NCBI GenBank assembly: GCA_040506705.1
Contig: JBEVWG010000010.1
Span: 1-64,000, forward strand
DNA from: Thiodiazotropha sp040506705
Lineage (GTDB): Bacteria; Pseudomonadota; Gammaproteobacteria; Chromatiales; Chromatiaceae
DNA: 64,000 bases
Direction of reading: 5' to 3'
The notes under the pieces are model-generated. The model was not told where the DNA came from, ran no database searches, and worked only from the letters and a program-made list of their open reading frames with translations. Below are positions 1 through 10,006 of this stretch, in pieces (the first letter of the stretch is position 1; each line of letters begins with the position of its first letter). The translations under genes and the position numbers were made by a program.

Positions 1-135
1 GACAAGGGAACAACCATTGCCTGCGAGCCGCGCCTTGATCAAGGGCAGGCTTGAAACCCTGAAGACAACATACTTAGTCGCCGGGTTAATAATGCCTATG
101 GCATCATCATCAATGCGGCCAGTGGTACCGCCTTT

Positions 136-1116
136 GTGGAGGAAGGGGTGCACATCGATCGTTACACCTCGGTTGCCCAGCACTACCTAACAGATGATCC
201 CGTGCATTATCGTCTGCCTTCGTTGGCCTCCGGGAATATCCAGGAGGCGTACATCACCAATGCACAGGGTGACGGGATGAAGGGAGACACCCTGCCGTTG
301 ACCGAATATGACACCGGCGCACTGCACAATATCTCGCCATCACGGTCAGTACCCATGGGATCAAATCCTCTCCCGATTGCGATGTTACTGAGCGCAAGTG
401 CCATTTCAGCACCATACTTTGTTGATGAGCGTGTTAATGGAATGACCGATATAGTATTGACCTTCCCGATGAGGAAACACGGTATCTATATCGGTAGATC
501 ACTGACCAATCAATTGTACTCGTATGTACCTGCTTGTGTGGGTGCACTGGATGATGGAGTGGATGATGGTCGTGAGGTAACTCTGCTTGGGGTGTTGGTT
601 CAGGACTATCCGCATGATGGGATGGGAAATCTTTGTATCTCTGCTGGATTTGACATAAATGGGTCTGAAAATTTTGTCTCTAATATCATCAGTACAATAG
701 AGTATTACGACTACAAAAGTAGGGCGCGCCCGATGTGGGATTTTCGTATATCTTACGGTATTGTTCCCATTGATGCTGGATGGTACGACTTTGAGCGTAG
801 TGTCAATGTGAAAGGCATCATCCACCGTTACAGTCATCCTTTTCTAGGAGCAGGAAATGTCAGTAATCAAGGCACAGTGTTCATTGTGGATGATGGTTAT
901 CCCGCAGGTTGGCTGACTGTCACCTTCTTCGATATTTATAACTACGAAACCAACCCCGATATCAGCCTGCTGACCGAATCCATCGGTGGCTTAGGCCCAG
1001 ATGTTAATCAGAGTTGGATCGGTGTTCCTGTGATCGGTTTTTCAGCCATGGCAAGTGATGTCCAGTCCAATCAGGTGGGTGAAGTGGTTGAGTTGATTCG
1101 TAGTGTAGAGCGTTAA
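136..1116 (+). pseudogene. Hypothetical protein, 5' end damaged or truncated
   Basis: I do not recognise this protein. The open frame from a GTG at 136 gives 326 residues with no signal peptide or membrane segment and no motif I know; composition is ordinary and the reading frame is long, so it is probably a real coding region. Coding-looking sequence continues upstream in frame to a stop at 52-54 (residues ...AYGIIINAASGTAFV precede the GTG), and a neighbouring frame over 73-100 reads KTTYLVAGLIM. Joined by one frameshift near base 93 these would form a normal signal peptide (basic start, hydrophobic core, small-residue cleavage region), suggesting a secreted protein whose start is broken by a frameshift, or a sequencing error. 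It is the first gene of the window, so upstream context is missing. The function is unknown. Confidence 0.5.
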
Positions 1117-1224
1117 CAGGCTCTTAACATCACAGGTCTTTTTTTACGATGTCGTTGATTGAGATGGGCCGTTATGTTCAATCTGAAACCATTCAAGCAA
1201 GGCTAGCAAAAAAGTGTCAGCAAT

Positions 1225-1305
1225 GTAGCCTGGATGTAGTGCAACGGAATCCGGGAAGATTGGTGCACTGTTCTCCCGGATTCCGTTGCACTACATCCAG
1301 GCTAC
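1225..1305. repeat. Perfect 32-bp inverted repeat (REP-like hairpin)
   Basis: Arms 1225-1256 and 1274-1305 are perfect reverse complements (32 bp) around a 17-nt loop. The core GGAATCCGGG and the outer AGCCTGGAT recur in two diverged copies at 10091-10166 and 10331-10406, so this is a dispersed repeat family. It lies between two convergent genes and could also act as a transcript end, although no T-run follows. Confidence 0.85.
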
Positions 1306-1335
1306 GGACTTGTAGAAGTTCATTGCACTATGTTT

Positions 1336-2616
1336 TTAACTAGGGTTGACCCCTTTCAATGCGAGCAATGCTACACCATATGCTGCCTCTTGCTGTTCAG
1401 ACCGAATGACCGGCACCTTTAACCGCTGCTGGCGCATGATTCGCCAGGGTTCATTGATAGCGCCACCACCAATTGAGAATATCTGTTTCGGTGTAGGCGT
1501 GCCCAGACTTGCCAGGCGTTGATAACCCTGTTGTTCGATATTGGCGATGCCTTCCAGCAATCCTTGGAAAAAAAGCAGATCACTGTTGGGCTTTGGTACT
1601 AGCTTGGGGGGCAGATCGGGGTCATTGACTGGGAATCGTTCTCCTGGCGAGTTGAGTGGGTAGTAATCCAGTCCCGTTGGCTGATCGGGTTTAAGTTCAG
1701 GTGAGAGTCTGGCCATCTCCTGGTCATTGAAGTGATGCCGCAGAACCGCGCCTCCACTGTTTGATGCACCACCGACTAGCCATCGATCCCCCAGGCGATG
1801 GCTATAGATACCATACTGGGAATCGAATACCGGGTGATCTGAGAGAATCTTCAATACCAGAGTGCTACCGAGAGAGGTCACAGCATCACCTATGGCAGTG
1901 GCGCCTGAAGCTAAACAGGCTGCGTTGCTGTCTGTAGTGCCTGTGACGATGGGGATACCGGGCATCAGACCTGTCACATCAGCAACGTGCTTACTCAACT
2001 TTCCAACTTTGGTTCCACAGGGATAGACTTTCGGGAAGGCTTCGAAAGGGATGTCGAGCTGCGAGATCCAGACGGGCCACTGACGTTTAATCGGATCGTA
2101 CCCCAGCTTCAGGGCATTATTCTCATCGCTGATTGGGATTTCTCCCGACAACTGCCCCAGAATCCAATCCGCCTGGTGTAGTGCATAAAAGCTTTGGCTG
2201 CCGATCTTTTTATTAAGATGCAGGAGTTTTGCCAGACTTGAACTGGCACTTAGAACCGGACTGCCTTCAGGCGCCAAGATCTTAAGTAGCTCCAAACCAT
2301 CACGACTGCGCGTGTCGTTGTACATCAGGGCCGGGGTAAGCGGCTCTCCTTGCCGGTCTGTGAGCAGTAGGGTTGATGAGGTGCCATCCACCGCAATGCC
2401 GTCCACACTCTGATCAGCAGTCTCTTCTCCAATTGCCTGGAGCAATTTGATCACCGCCTGCCACCACTCGAGGGGATTTTGTTGCTGATATCCTTCGGCG
2501 GGAGATGTTGACTCCGGCAAGGGAGAACTGACCATCGATTTGACAACTCCATTTTCGTCGATGGCAATGGCGCGACAGCCGGAGGTGCCCAGATCTATTC
2601 CGATAAATAGGCTCAT
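1336..2616 (-). CDS. FGGY-family carbohydrate kinase
   Basis: This is an ATP-dependent sugar kinase of the FGGY fold, 426 residues. The N-terminal phosphate-binding motif IGIDLGTSGCRA (residues 5-16), the DGTSST loop and the second ATPase-lobe motifs TGTTDSNAA and SIGGGA are visible. At about 420 residues it is shorter than glycerol or xylulose kinases (about 500) and matches the compact cyanobacterial/plant type that phosphorylates D-ribulose; that substrate is inferred from length and motif style only. The start is supported by a GGAGG sequence about 8 bases upstream. It is followed upstream by queF on the same strand with a short gap, but the two share no obvious pathway. It is cytoplasmic. 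Confidence 0.85.
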   Translation of the reverse strand: MSLFIGIDLGTSGCRAIAIDENGVVKSMVSSPLPESTSPAEGYQQQNPLEWWQAVIKLLQAIGEETADQSVDGIAVDGTSSTLLLTDRQGEPLTPALMYNDTRSRDGLELLKILAPEGSPVLSASSSLAKLLHLNKKIGSQSFYALHQADWILGQLSGEIPISDENNALKLGYDPIKRQWPVWISQLDIPFEAFPKVYPCGTKVGKLSKHVADVTGLMPGIPIVTGTTDSNAACLASGATAIGDAVTSLGSTLVLKILSDHPVFDSQYGIYSHRLGDRWLVGGASNSGGAVLRHHFNDQEMARLSPELKPDQPTGLDYYPLNSPGERFPVNDPDLPPKLVPKPNSDLLFFQGLLEGIANIEQQGYQRLASLGTPTPKQIFSIGGGAINEPWRIMRQQRLKVPVIRSEQQEAAYGVALLALKGVNPS

Positions 2617-2648
2617 GGGTCTGCCTCCGGCTTTTTTACCCCCCCTGT

Positions 2649-3038
2649 CTAAGGGAGGGTAACCGCTACAGGTGGTTGCCAGCCTTCAGCTCTATGGTCT
2701 GCTACAACTGTGGTATAGATCCCGCCACGAACATTGAACTCTGCGGTTAGACGCATATAACGGGGTTGGGTGGCGCTCACCAGATCAGCGAGAATCTCAT
2801 TGGTCACTGCTTCGTGGAATGCCCCTTGGTCCCTGAAGGACCAGATGTACATCTTCAGTGCTTTAAGCTCAACGCAGAGTTTCTCAGGTACATACTCCAG
2901 AGTCATTTCAGCAAAATCTGGCTGACCTGTCTTTGGGCAGAGACAGGTAAATTCGGGAATATTGATACGAATCGTATAGTCTCTCTCCTGCTGAGGATTG
3001 TCGAAGGTTTCCAGATCTTTGCTTGGTTGGCTGGGCAT
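2649..3038 (-). CDS. queF: NADPH-dependent preQ0 reductase QueF (short type)
   Basis: QueF reduces 7-cyano-7-deazaguanine (preQ0) to preQ1 with NADPH, the last free-base step of queuosine tRNA modification. At 129 residues it belongs to the single-domain (B. subtilis-like) class, not the long E. coli class. The catalytic region CPKTGQPDFA is present with the thioimide-forming Cys at residue 34 and the conserved Asp at 41; the ELKALKMYIWSFR segment (about 57-69) corresponds to the QueF motif that binds NADPH. No other queuosine genes are near. The gene lies between the kinase and the divergent smc. Confidence 0.93.
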   Translation of the reverse strand: MPSQPSKDLETFDNPQQERDYTIRINIPEFTCLCPKTGQPDFAEMTLEYVPEKLCVELKALKMYIWSFRDQGAFHEAVTNEILADLVSATQPRYMRLTAEFNVRGGIYTTVVADHRAEGWQPPVAVTLP

Positions 3039-3211
3039 GGTTTTACATTCTCATCATTAAAATCGCGTTGGATTATACGTGAGCCGCTGCCCAGTCTAAA
3101 GTATTTCATTTATATTCAAGTGAAAACAATAACTTATAAAAAACAGTTGAAGTGCAAATTTTTGCACTGTCCTCTGTAACAATGCCCCTCTTTGGTGTAT
3201 CTTAGCCGCCC

Positions 3212-6200
3212 ATGCGTTTGGAGAAAATCAAGCTCGCCGGATTTAAATCATTCGTCGATCCAACTACTGTACCTATACCCAGTAATCTGGTTGGCATCGT
3301 TGGGCCTAATGGTTGCGGCAAATCCAATGTTATCGATGCAGTTCGCTGGGTGATGGGTGAAAGCTCAGCCAAGATGCTGCGTGGCGAATCGATGGCGGAT
3401 GTCATATTTAACGGTTCCACGGCTCGTAAGCCGGTTGGTGCCGCGACTATTGAACTGATGTTCGATAATGCCGAGGGTCGGGCGGGTGGTCAGTATGCCC
3501 AATACAGCCAGATATCGGTCAAACGCCAGGTCTCACGGGATGGACAGTCCCTCTACTATCTGAATAACGTGCGTTGTCGCCGTCGCGATATAACCGATCT
3601 GTTTTTAGGGACAGGTCTGGGTCCACGTAGCTATTCCATAATCGAGCAGGGCATGATCTCCCGCCTGATTGAGGCTCGACCTGAGGATCTTCGCACCTTC
3701 CTGGAAGAGGCTGCGGGTATCTCCAAATATAAAGAGCGCCGACGAGAGACAGAGAACCGCATCCGCCATACCCGCGAGAATCTCGAACGTCTTACCGATC
3801 TGCGAGATGAAGTGGCAAAGCAGCTGCAACATCTACAGCGTCAGGCGGCTACCGCTGAGAAGTACCAACTTCTGAAGAAGGAGGAGCGGCAGACCAAGGC
3901 AGAATTATTGGCGCTGCGCTGGCGAACTCTCGATAACGACCTGCAACAGCGAGAGCGTAAGATCGCTGAGCTGCAGAACCATCTGGAAGCAGCGCTTGCT
4001 GAACAGCGCAAACTCGAATCTGTGATTGAAACGGATCGTGAGAAGCACACCGAAGCCAACGATCTGTTCAACGAGGTTCAAGGTCGCTTTTACAGCCTTG
4101 GCGCCGATATCAGTGGACTGGAGCAGGCAATACAATTTGCACGGGATACCATGCGCCAGCAACAGCAGGATCTGGAGCAGGTTGAACAGGCTTTTCAGGA
4201 GTCAGAGGCACATCGCGCCCAGGATGAAGAGAGACTGACTGAGCTGGACAATAATCTGCAGACTGAAGAACCTCTGCTGATGGAGGCCCGCGAAGATGAG
4301 TTGCGCTTATCAGAAGTCTTGAACAAGGCTGAGCAGGCGATGCAGAGTTGGCAGGCTGAGTGGGAACAGTTCAATCAACAGGCAGCTGAACCGGCTCAAT
4401 CTGCTCAGGTGGAGCGTACGCGCATCAACCATCTGGAGCAGCAAGGTAGCAATTTAGAGCGACGTTTGCAGCGTTTCGATGAAGAGTTGGCAAGGCTTGA
4501 TGACAGTCGCCTGCTGGGTGAGATCGCAGAGCTTGAAACTGAAGAGTCTGGACAGAAGGAAGAGGTCGAAATATTACATAATCAGTTGAGCGAAATGGTT
4601 GAGCAGATCAACCAGCAACGGGATCTGAATAGTCAGGAGATGAACCAACTCGATCAGGCCCGAGCCGAGCTGCAATCGAACAAGGGGCGACAAGCCTCTT
4701 TGGATGCACTACAGCAGGCAGCGCTGGGTGAATCGGGAACTGATATGGCCCTGTGGCTCGAACAGGCGCAACTGAAAACCGCGCAACGCCTGGCACAGCA
4801 GATCAAAGTCGCACCACAATGGCAGCAGGCTGTTGAAGTTGTATTGGGTTTTTATCTGCAGGCAGTTTGTGTCGACAACCTGGAGCAACTGCAAGCCCAT
4901 CTGCCACAGCTCGAGAAAGGTGTTGTGACATTGTGGGAAGAGCGGGCTACTGACTCAGAGCCGCTTCACCCTGATGCGCTATCAACCCAGATCGAAGCGC
5001 CCTGGGATCTACATGGGTTATTGGCAGGCGTTCGCATGGTGGATGATCTCGACACTGCTCTGCATCGCCGTCACAGTCTCAATTCCGGTGAATCTTTAAT
5101 CACACCTGATGGGATTTGGGTTGGTCGCAACTGGTTGCGAATCACCCGTGAGTCGGATGAGAACGCTGGTGTCCTTGGTCGTGAGGAAGAGCTGAGAAGC
5201 CTGAAAGAGACTCTGCAACAGCAGCAGCATCAGGTGACCACATTGGCAGACCACCTGGAGCAGGGGAGAGAGAGACTCAAACAGCTGGAGCAGGAGAGGG
5301 AGCAGTCGCAAACACGCTTCAATCAACTGAATAGAGCGCTGTCTGAAATCCGCTCCAATCTGAGTGGCAAGCGTACCCGGGCAGACCATTTGCGCCAACG
5401 TCGTGAACAGCTGCAGCAGGAACAGAAAGAGATTGCAGAGCAGATCGAAACTGACCAAATGCTGATGGAAGAGACCAGACAAAGACTGCATGCGGCCCTG
5501 GAGTCGATCGAGACCCTGGGAAGTCGTCGCGAGTCACTGGTAAAAAATCGTGATGATCTTCGAAACCAGGTAACCGAAGCAAGAGAGAAACTTAATCAGC
5601 AACGGACAGCAACCCATCAGCGTGAGCTGCAAGTCGAGTCGATGCGCACGGTACACGCCTCTCTGAAACAGAACCTGGAACGTGCCCGCAGTCAGCTCAG
5701 CCACTTATCCCAGCGTCGTGATGAGTTGAAACATAGTCTGGACAGTGCTGATGTTCCAATCCAGCAGCAGTTGCAGGATCTCAATATCAAACTCGAAGAG
5801 CGGACTGGCGTCGAACGGGAGCTGAACCAGGTCAGGCAGGGCTTAGAGGATGTCGATGGACATCTGCGAAAGAGTGAGCAACAACGGCATCAGGCTGAGC
5901 AGTTGGTGCAGGAGCGTCGGGAAAAACTCAATCAAGCACGCCTGCAGAGCCAGGAAGTGACTGTACGTTGCAGTACCCTCAAGGAGCAGTTGAACGAGGA
6001 AGGACTGGATACCGAAGATCTCTTTAAAACCATGCCTGAAGATGCCAACGAACAGACATGGCAGCAGAAAGCTGAGTCACTGGCCAGCCGAATCCAGCGC
6101 TTGGGGCCGATCAATCTGGCTGCTATCGACGAGTATCAAGAGCAATCAGAGCGGCTGAAATATCTCGAAGAGCAGCATGCAGATATCACCAACTCTCTAG

Positions 6201-6715
6201 AGACCCTGGAGAATGCCATACGCAAAATTGACCGGGAGACTCGCACTCGTTTCAAAGAGACCTTCGATAAGGTGAACTCTGGTATCAAGGAGCTTTTTCC
6301 CCGCCTTTTTGGTGGTGGACATGCATACCTGGAGCTTACAGGAGAAGACCTGCTCGACACCGGTGTGACCGTAATGGCGCGTCCACCCGGCAAGCGCAAT
6401 GCAAGCATCCACCTGTTGTCGGGTGGAGAAAAAGCATTGACTGCAGTGGCCATGGTGTTCGCAATTTTTCAGCTCAATCCGGCACCCTTTTGTATGCTTG
6501 ATGAGGTTGACGCCCCCTTGGATGATGCCAACGTTGGCCGCTTTTGCGAAATGGTGAAATCTATGTCAGATCAGGTACAATTTATATTTATTACCCACAA
6601 TAAAATCACCATGGAAATCGCTCATCAACTCTCTGGTGTCACCATGCATGAACCAGGTGTATCGCGCTTGGTAACCGTCGACGTGGAGGAGGCGGCTCAA
6701 CTGGCCGCACTGTAA
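3212..6715 (+). CDS. smc: Chromosome segregation ATPase Smc
   Basis: Smc is the structural maintenance of chromosomes ATPase that forms the condensin ring with ScpA and ScpB (both encoded at 17-19 kb). The 1167-residue length is normal for the family. Walker A GPNGCGKSN lies near residue 31, followed by long Glu/Gln-rich coiled coils (about 170-500 and 670-1000) flanking a hinge (about 515-665); the C-terminal head carries the ABC signature LLSGGEKALTA and Walker B FCMLDEVDAPLDD. The ATG at 3212 begins the typical MRLEKIKLAGFKSF. zipA follows after 4 bp, so smc-zipA-ligA is probably one operon. Presence of Smc-ScpAB instead of MukBEF fits non-enteric gammaproteobacteria. Confidence 0.97.
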   Translation: MRLEKIKLAGFKSFVDPTTVPIPSNLVGIVGPNGCGKSNVIDAVRWVMGESSAKMLRGESMADVIFNGSTARKPVGAATIELMFDNAEGRAGGQYAQYSQISVKRQVSRDGQSLYYLNNVRCRRRDITDLFLGTGLGPRSYSIIEQGMISRLIEARPEDLRTFLEEAAGISKYKERRRETENRIRHTRENLERLTDLRDEVAKQLQHLQRQAATAEKYQLLKKEERQTKAELLALRWRTLDNDLQQRERKIAELQNHLEAALAEQRKLESVIETDREKHTEANDLFNEVQGRFYSLGADISGLEQAIQFARDTMRQQQQDLEQVEQAFQESEAHRAQDEERLTELDNNLQTEEPLLMEAREDELRLSEVLNKAEQAMQSWQAEWEQFNQQAAEPAQSAQVERTRINHLEQQGSNLERRLQRFDEELARLDDSRLLGEIAELETEESGQKEEVEILHNQLSEMVEQINQQRDLNSQEMNQLDQARAELQSNKGRQASLDALQQAALGESGTDMALWLEQAQLKTAQRLAQQIKVAPQWQQAVEVVLGFYLQAVCVDNLEQLQAHLPQLEKGVVTLWEERATDSEPLHPDALSTQIEAPWDLHGLLAGVRMVDDLDTALHRRHSLNSGESLITPDGIWVGRNWLRITRESDENAGVLGREEELRSLKETLQQQQHQVTTLADHLEQGRERLKQLEQEREQSQTRFNQLNRALSEIRSNLSGKRTRADHLRQRREQLQQEQKEIAEQIETDQMLMEETRQRLHAALESIETLGSRRESLVKNRDDLRNQVTEAREKLNQQRTATHQRELQVESMRTVHASLKQNLERARSQLSHLSQRRDELKHSLDSADVPIQQQLQDLNIKLEERTGVERELNQVRQGLEDVDGHLRKSEQQRHQAEQLVQERREKLNQARLQSQEVTVRCSTLKEQLNEEGLDTEDLFKTMPEDANEQTWQQKAESLASRIQRLGPINLAAIDEYQEQSERLKYLEEQHADITNSLETLENAIRKIDRETRTRFKETFDKVNSGIKELFPRLFGGGHAYLELTGEDLLDTGVTVMARPPGKRNASIHLLSGGEKALTAVAMVFAIFQLNPAPFCMLDEVDAPLDDANVGRFCEMVKSMSDQVQFIFITHNKITMEIAHQLSGVTMHEPGVSRLVTVDVEEAAQLAAL

Positions 6716-6719
6716 CGTC

Positions 6720-7571
6720 ATGGATGCCACAACATTGCGCATCGTTCTTCTTGTACTCGGGGTTGTCTTTCTGGGTGCGATATATCTCTACGAAACCCGC
6801 AGACGCAAACGTGAAATCGCCCAGGCGCAGCGTCGAGTGGCCCCGGAATTCAACGAGCCGCAGATCAGCGAGTCGATGTTAGCGGACGAGCCCGATAGTG
6901 ATCCTGTAATGCATGATGACCAGGATAAGCTCTCTACGGATGAGGAAGATACCTGGGCTGAATGGGATGATGAAGATACCGAACAACTCTACCCTGGGGT
7001 CGATGGGATCGAAGGCATGCATGCTGAAGATGATCCAGAGTCTGACCTGGAGTTGAGTGCAGGGGAAGCAGCTGCTACACCTGAACAGCAGGAGTTATTC
7101 GGTTTCAGTGCTCAAGAGGAGTCCCCGGTTGATGTGCCGAAGCTGATCTTACAGATCAATCTCAAAGCTAAAAGCGCACCATTCAACGGCGTTAATATTC
7201 AGAAAGCGATGAATGATGTCGGGCTTGTGCTGGGTAAATTGCCTATCTATCAGCGACTCAGCAGTGACAGCAGACAAAATCCACAATTCAATATTGCCAG
7301 TATGGTAGAGCCCGGAACCTTTCCGGATAAGGATTTGGAGCAATTCGAAACACCGGGATTGACCCTGTTTACTCAGCTACCTGTCCCTGGAGGTGATGGC
7401 ATGGCCGTTTTTTCGGATATGTTGTTCACCGCCGAACGGCTTGCCGCAACGCTCAATGGCGAACTGCAGGATGAGACCCATAGTGCCCTGACCAAGCAGA
7501 CGATAGAGCATCTGAGGGGGCAGATTACTGAGCACCGTCGGCAGGTACAGCTGGCTAGGAGTAAGGGTTGA
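6720..7571 (+). CDS. zipA: Cell division protein ZipA
   Basis: ZipA anchors FtsZ to the inner membrane at the division site. The 283-residue protein has the expected order: one N-terminal membrane segment (residues 6-25) followed by basic residues, an acidic and variable linker (about 45-130), and the C-terminal FtsZ-binding domain (about 140-275, beginning KLILQINLKAKS). It starts 4 bp after smc and its stop overlaps the ligA start by 4 bp, the gammaproteobacterial arrangement. The linker is unusually rich in Asp/Glu rather than the Pro/Gln of E. coli. Confidence 0.93.
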   Translation: MDATTLRIVLLVLGVVFLGAIYLYETRRRKREIAQAQRRVAPEFNEPQISESMLADEPDSDPVMHDDQDKLSTDEEDTWAEWDDEDTEQLYPGVDGIEGMHAEDDPESDLELSAGEAAATPEQQELFGFSAQEESPVDVPKLILQINLKAKSAPFNGVNIQKAMNDVGLVLGKLPIYQRLSSDSRQNPQFNIASMVEPGTFPDKDLEQFETPGLTLFTQLPVPGGDGMAVFSDMLFTAERLAATLNGELQDETHSALTKQTIEHLRGQITEHRRQVQLARSKG

Positions 7572-9598
7572 AACCAATCCCTGAGACCGTCGCAAGGGTT
7601 GATGAGTTGCGTAGGGAGATCGATTACCACAATCGACGCTACTATGTTTATGATGAGCCTCAGATTCCAGATGTCGAATATGACCGCCTGATGCGTGAGT
7701 TGCAGGGGCTGGAACAGCAATACCCCTCTCTGATCAATCCAGACTCACCGACCCAACGGGTGGGTGACAAACCCCTGTCTCACTTTAATGAGGTTGCCCA
7801 TCAGGTTCCGATGCTCTCCCTCGACAACGCCTTCGATGAGGCAGAGATGGGGGATTTTGAACGGCGTGTTCAAGACCGTTTGAAAATTGGTACTGAGCAA
7901 CCGATCCACTACCTGGCTGAACCCAAACTCGATGGTCTGGCGATCAATCTGCGTTATGAAAAAGGACGTCTGGTATTAGCTGCAACACGGGGTGATGGCA
8001 GCCGTGGCGAAGATGTCACGAGTAATGTTCGAACCATCAAAGCCATTCCTCTGAATCTTCAGGGTGATGAGTGGCCTGAAATCCTCGAAGTCAGGGGCGA
8101 AGTATTCATGCCCAGAGCCGGATTCGAAAAATTTAATGAACGCGCCCGTAAAGCGGGTGAAAAGAGCCTTGTAAATCCACGCAATGGGGCGGCAGGATCA
8201 CTACGTCAGCTCGATCCTCGTATCACTGCACAACGGCCATTAGCCTTCCTCGCCTATGGGTTCGGTGAGGTGATCCCCTCCCAATCCGGGATCAATCTCA
8301 GCGATACTATAATCGCGCTCAGAGAGTTTGGTATTCCAACCTCACCACTAATGGAAGTAGTCGCAGGGGCTGAAGGGTGTATCGACTACTTCCAGCGTCT
8401 GGCAAAACAGCGGGATGCTCTGCCCTATGACATCGACGGCGTGGTTTTCAAAGTGAATGATTTGAATTTTCAGGAGAGGCTTGGATTTGTATCCAGAGCG
8501 CCACGTTGGGCTGTGGCCTACAAGTTTCCGGCTCAGGAAGAGTTGACCAAAGTCGAAACAATCGAATTTCAGGTGGGCAGAACCGGAGCGGTCACGCCTG
8601 TAGCGAGACTGCACCCCGTGTTTGTTGGTGGCGTTACTGTGAGCAATGCCACACTGCATAATATGGATGAGGTGAAGCGCAAGGATGTTCGGGCTGGCGA
8701 TACTGTAGTGGTTCGTCGTGCTGGCGATGTAATCCCTGAAGTGGTCAGTGTGATACTGAACAAACGACCGGATTCAAGTCTCCCTGTGGTGCTGCCAGAC
8801 CATTGTCCAGTTTGTGACTCTGAGATAGTTATTGCAGAAGGGGAGGCGGTTGCACGCTGTTCCGGTGGGCTCTATTGCCCGGCACAGAGGAAAGAGGCGA
8901 TCAAACATTTTGCTTCACGCAAGGCGATGGATATCGAAGGATTGGGGGACAAACTGGTCGAGCAGTTGGTTGAACAGAAGTTGGTGAATACCCCTGCCGA
9001 TCTTTATACCCTCACTCTGGAACAGCTTAGTGGTCTTGAGCGAATGGCAGAGAAGTCTGCACAGAACCTGCTCGATGCGCTGCTAAAGAGTAAGCAGACT
9101 ACCCTGAATCGTTTTCTCTATGGATTGGGGATACGTGAAGTAGGTGAGGCGACCGCCCAGGCGTTGGCTCAACACTTTTTAACCCTGACTGCAATTGAAC
9201 AAGCCGATGAAGCATCACTACAAGAGACACAGGATGTTGGGCCTGTCGTGGCAGCACATATCGTCTCCTTCTTCCGCCAACCACACAATCGTGAAGTAAT
9301 AGATGAGCTGCTGGAAGCGGGTATTGAGTGGCCAGAGATCGTAAGAGTTGAAGCTGAACAGACCCATCTGGCAGGCAAGATTTTTGTTCTTACAGGCGCA
9401 TTGAGTCAACCTCGTGATGAGATAAAAGAGATATTAATTGCCCAGGGTGCGAAGGTTACCGGTAGTGTCTCCAGTAAGACTGATTTCCTAGTGGCAGGGG
9501 AGGCAGCGGGTTCAAAGTTGGCGAAAGCAGAAAAACTGGGTGTAGAGATCCTCGATGAAGAGGCGCTGAAAGTTTTGCTGAATAACGTCTCCCAGTGA
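7568..9598 (+). CDS. ligA: NAD-dependent DNA ligase LigA
   Basis: LigA seals nicks during replication and repair using NAD+. The 676-residue length is standard. Visible domains are the N-terminal Ia/adenylation region with the nucleotidyl-lysine motif KLDG (in AEPKLDGLAINLR, about residue 118), OB fold, a four-Cys zinc finger (CPVC...CSGGLYC), helix-hairpin-helix repeats (about 450-580) and a C-terminal BRCT domain (about 597-674). The start is a TTG at 7568, overlapping the zipA stop by 4 bp; a GGAG sequence about 8 bases upstream supports this rare start. Confidence 0.96.
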   Translation: MKPIPETVARVDELRREIDYHNRRYYVYDEPQIPDVEYDRLMRELQGLEQQYPSLINPDSPTQRVGDKPLSHFNEVAHQVPMLSLDNAFDEAEMGDFERRVQDRLKIGTEQPIHYLAEPKLDGLAINLRYEKGRLVLAATRGDGSRGEDVTSNVRTIKAIPLNLQGDEWPEILEVRGEVFMPRAGFEKFNERARKAGEKSLVNPRNGAAGSLRQLDPRITAQRPLAFLAYGFGEVIPSQSGINLSDTIIALREFGIPTSPLMEVVAGAEGCIDYFQRLAKQRDALPYDIDGVVFKVNDLNFQERLGFVSRAPRWAVAYKFPAQEELTKVETIEFQVGRTGAVTPVARLHPVFVGGVTVSNATLHNMDEVKRKDVRAGDTVVVRRAGDVIPEVVSVILNKRPDSSLPVVLPDHCPVCDSEIVIAEGEAVARCSGGLYCPAQRKEAIKHFASRKAMDIEGLGDKLVEQLVEQKLVNTPADLYTLTLEQLSGLERMAEKSAQNLLDALLKSKQTTLNRFLYGLGIREVGEATAQALAQHFLTLTAIEQADEASLQETQDVGPVVAAHIVSFFRQPHNREVIDELLEAGIEWPEIVRVEAEQTHLAGKIFVLTGALSQPRDEIKEILIAQGAKVTGSVSSKTDFLVAGEAAGSKLAKAEKLGVEILDEEALKVLLNNVSQ

Positions 9599-9663
9599 GC
9601 GTTTTATTAGCATCTGACTCATGTTAGCTTTGTGTTATTGATCTGTCTTAATGGAAAAAGCCA

Positions 9664-9957
9664 ATGAATGAAGTATCGAGTAATGAGCGGGAGATTATGA
9701 TGGTGATGCGTAAGCTGCTCACCACCATCGTTCGCGAAGTCACCCCAGAGTCCAAGAGTCTGAGGCACCCACTGTCTGATAATACCATCCAGGATATTCG
9801 CCACTGTCTTGGTTTGATTACAGCACGGGAAAAAGAGTTGGCAGATGAGGGGGGAAGAACCGCTCAGGAGCGTCCCTACTTTGTGGATGAGCCACCGCAA
9901 ACAAAGGTCGTTCCCATATCAAAGATTGGTAAAACAAAAAAAGAACCCGAGGAGTAG
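9664..9957 (+). CDS. Small conserved hypothetical protein
   Basis: I do not recognise this 97-residue protein. It is charged and predicted soluble, mostly helical in the first 65 residues, with a basic, Pro-containing tail (KIGKTKKEPEE). It starts 65 bp after ligA in the same direction and could be its operon partner. The region uses codons like its neighbours and has no competing frame, so I believe it is real. There is no signal peptide and no Cys pair. The start ATG follows a GGAAAAAGCCA stretch, a weak ribosome-binding site. Confidence 0.6.
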   Translation: MNEVSSNEREIMMVMRKLLTTIVREVTPESKSLRHPLSDNTIQDIRHCLGLITAREKELADEGGRTAQERPYFVDEPPQTKVVPISKIGKTKKEPEE

Positions 9958-10006
9958 GGCAGATTCAATCGCAAATGAATTCAGCTTTGCCCTAAGCAAG
10001 CCTAAC

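Noticed and set aside
1149..1343. Plus-strand frame of 64 codons
   Set aside because: It runs through the 32-bp perfect inverted repeat; it is a by-product of the hairpin.
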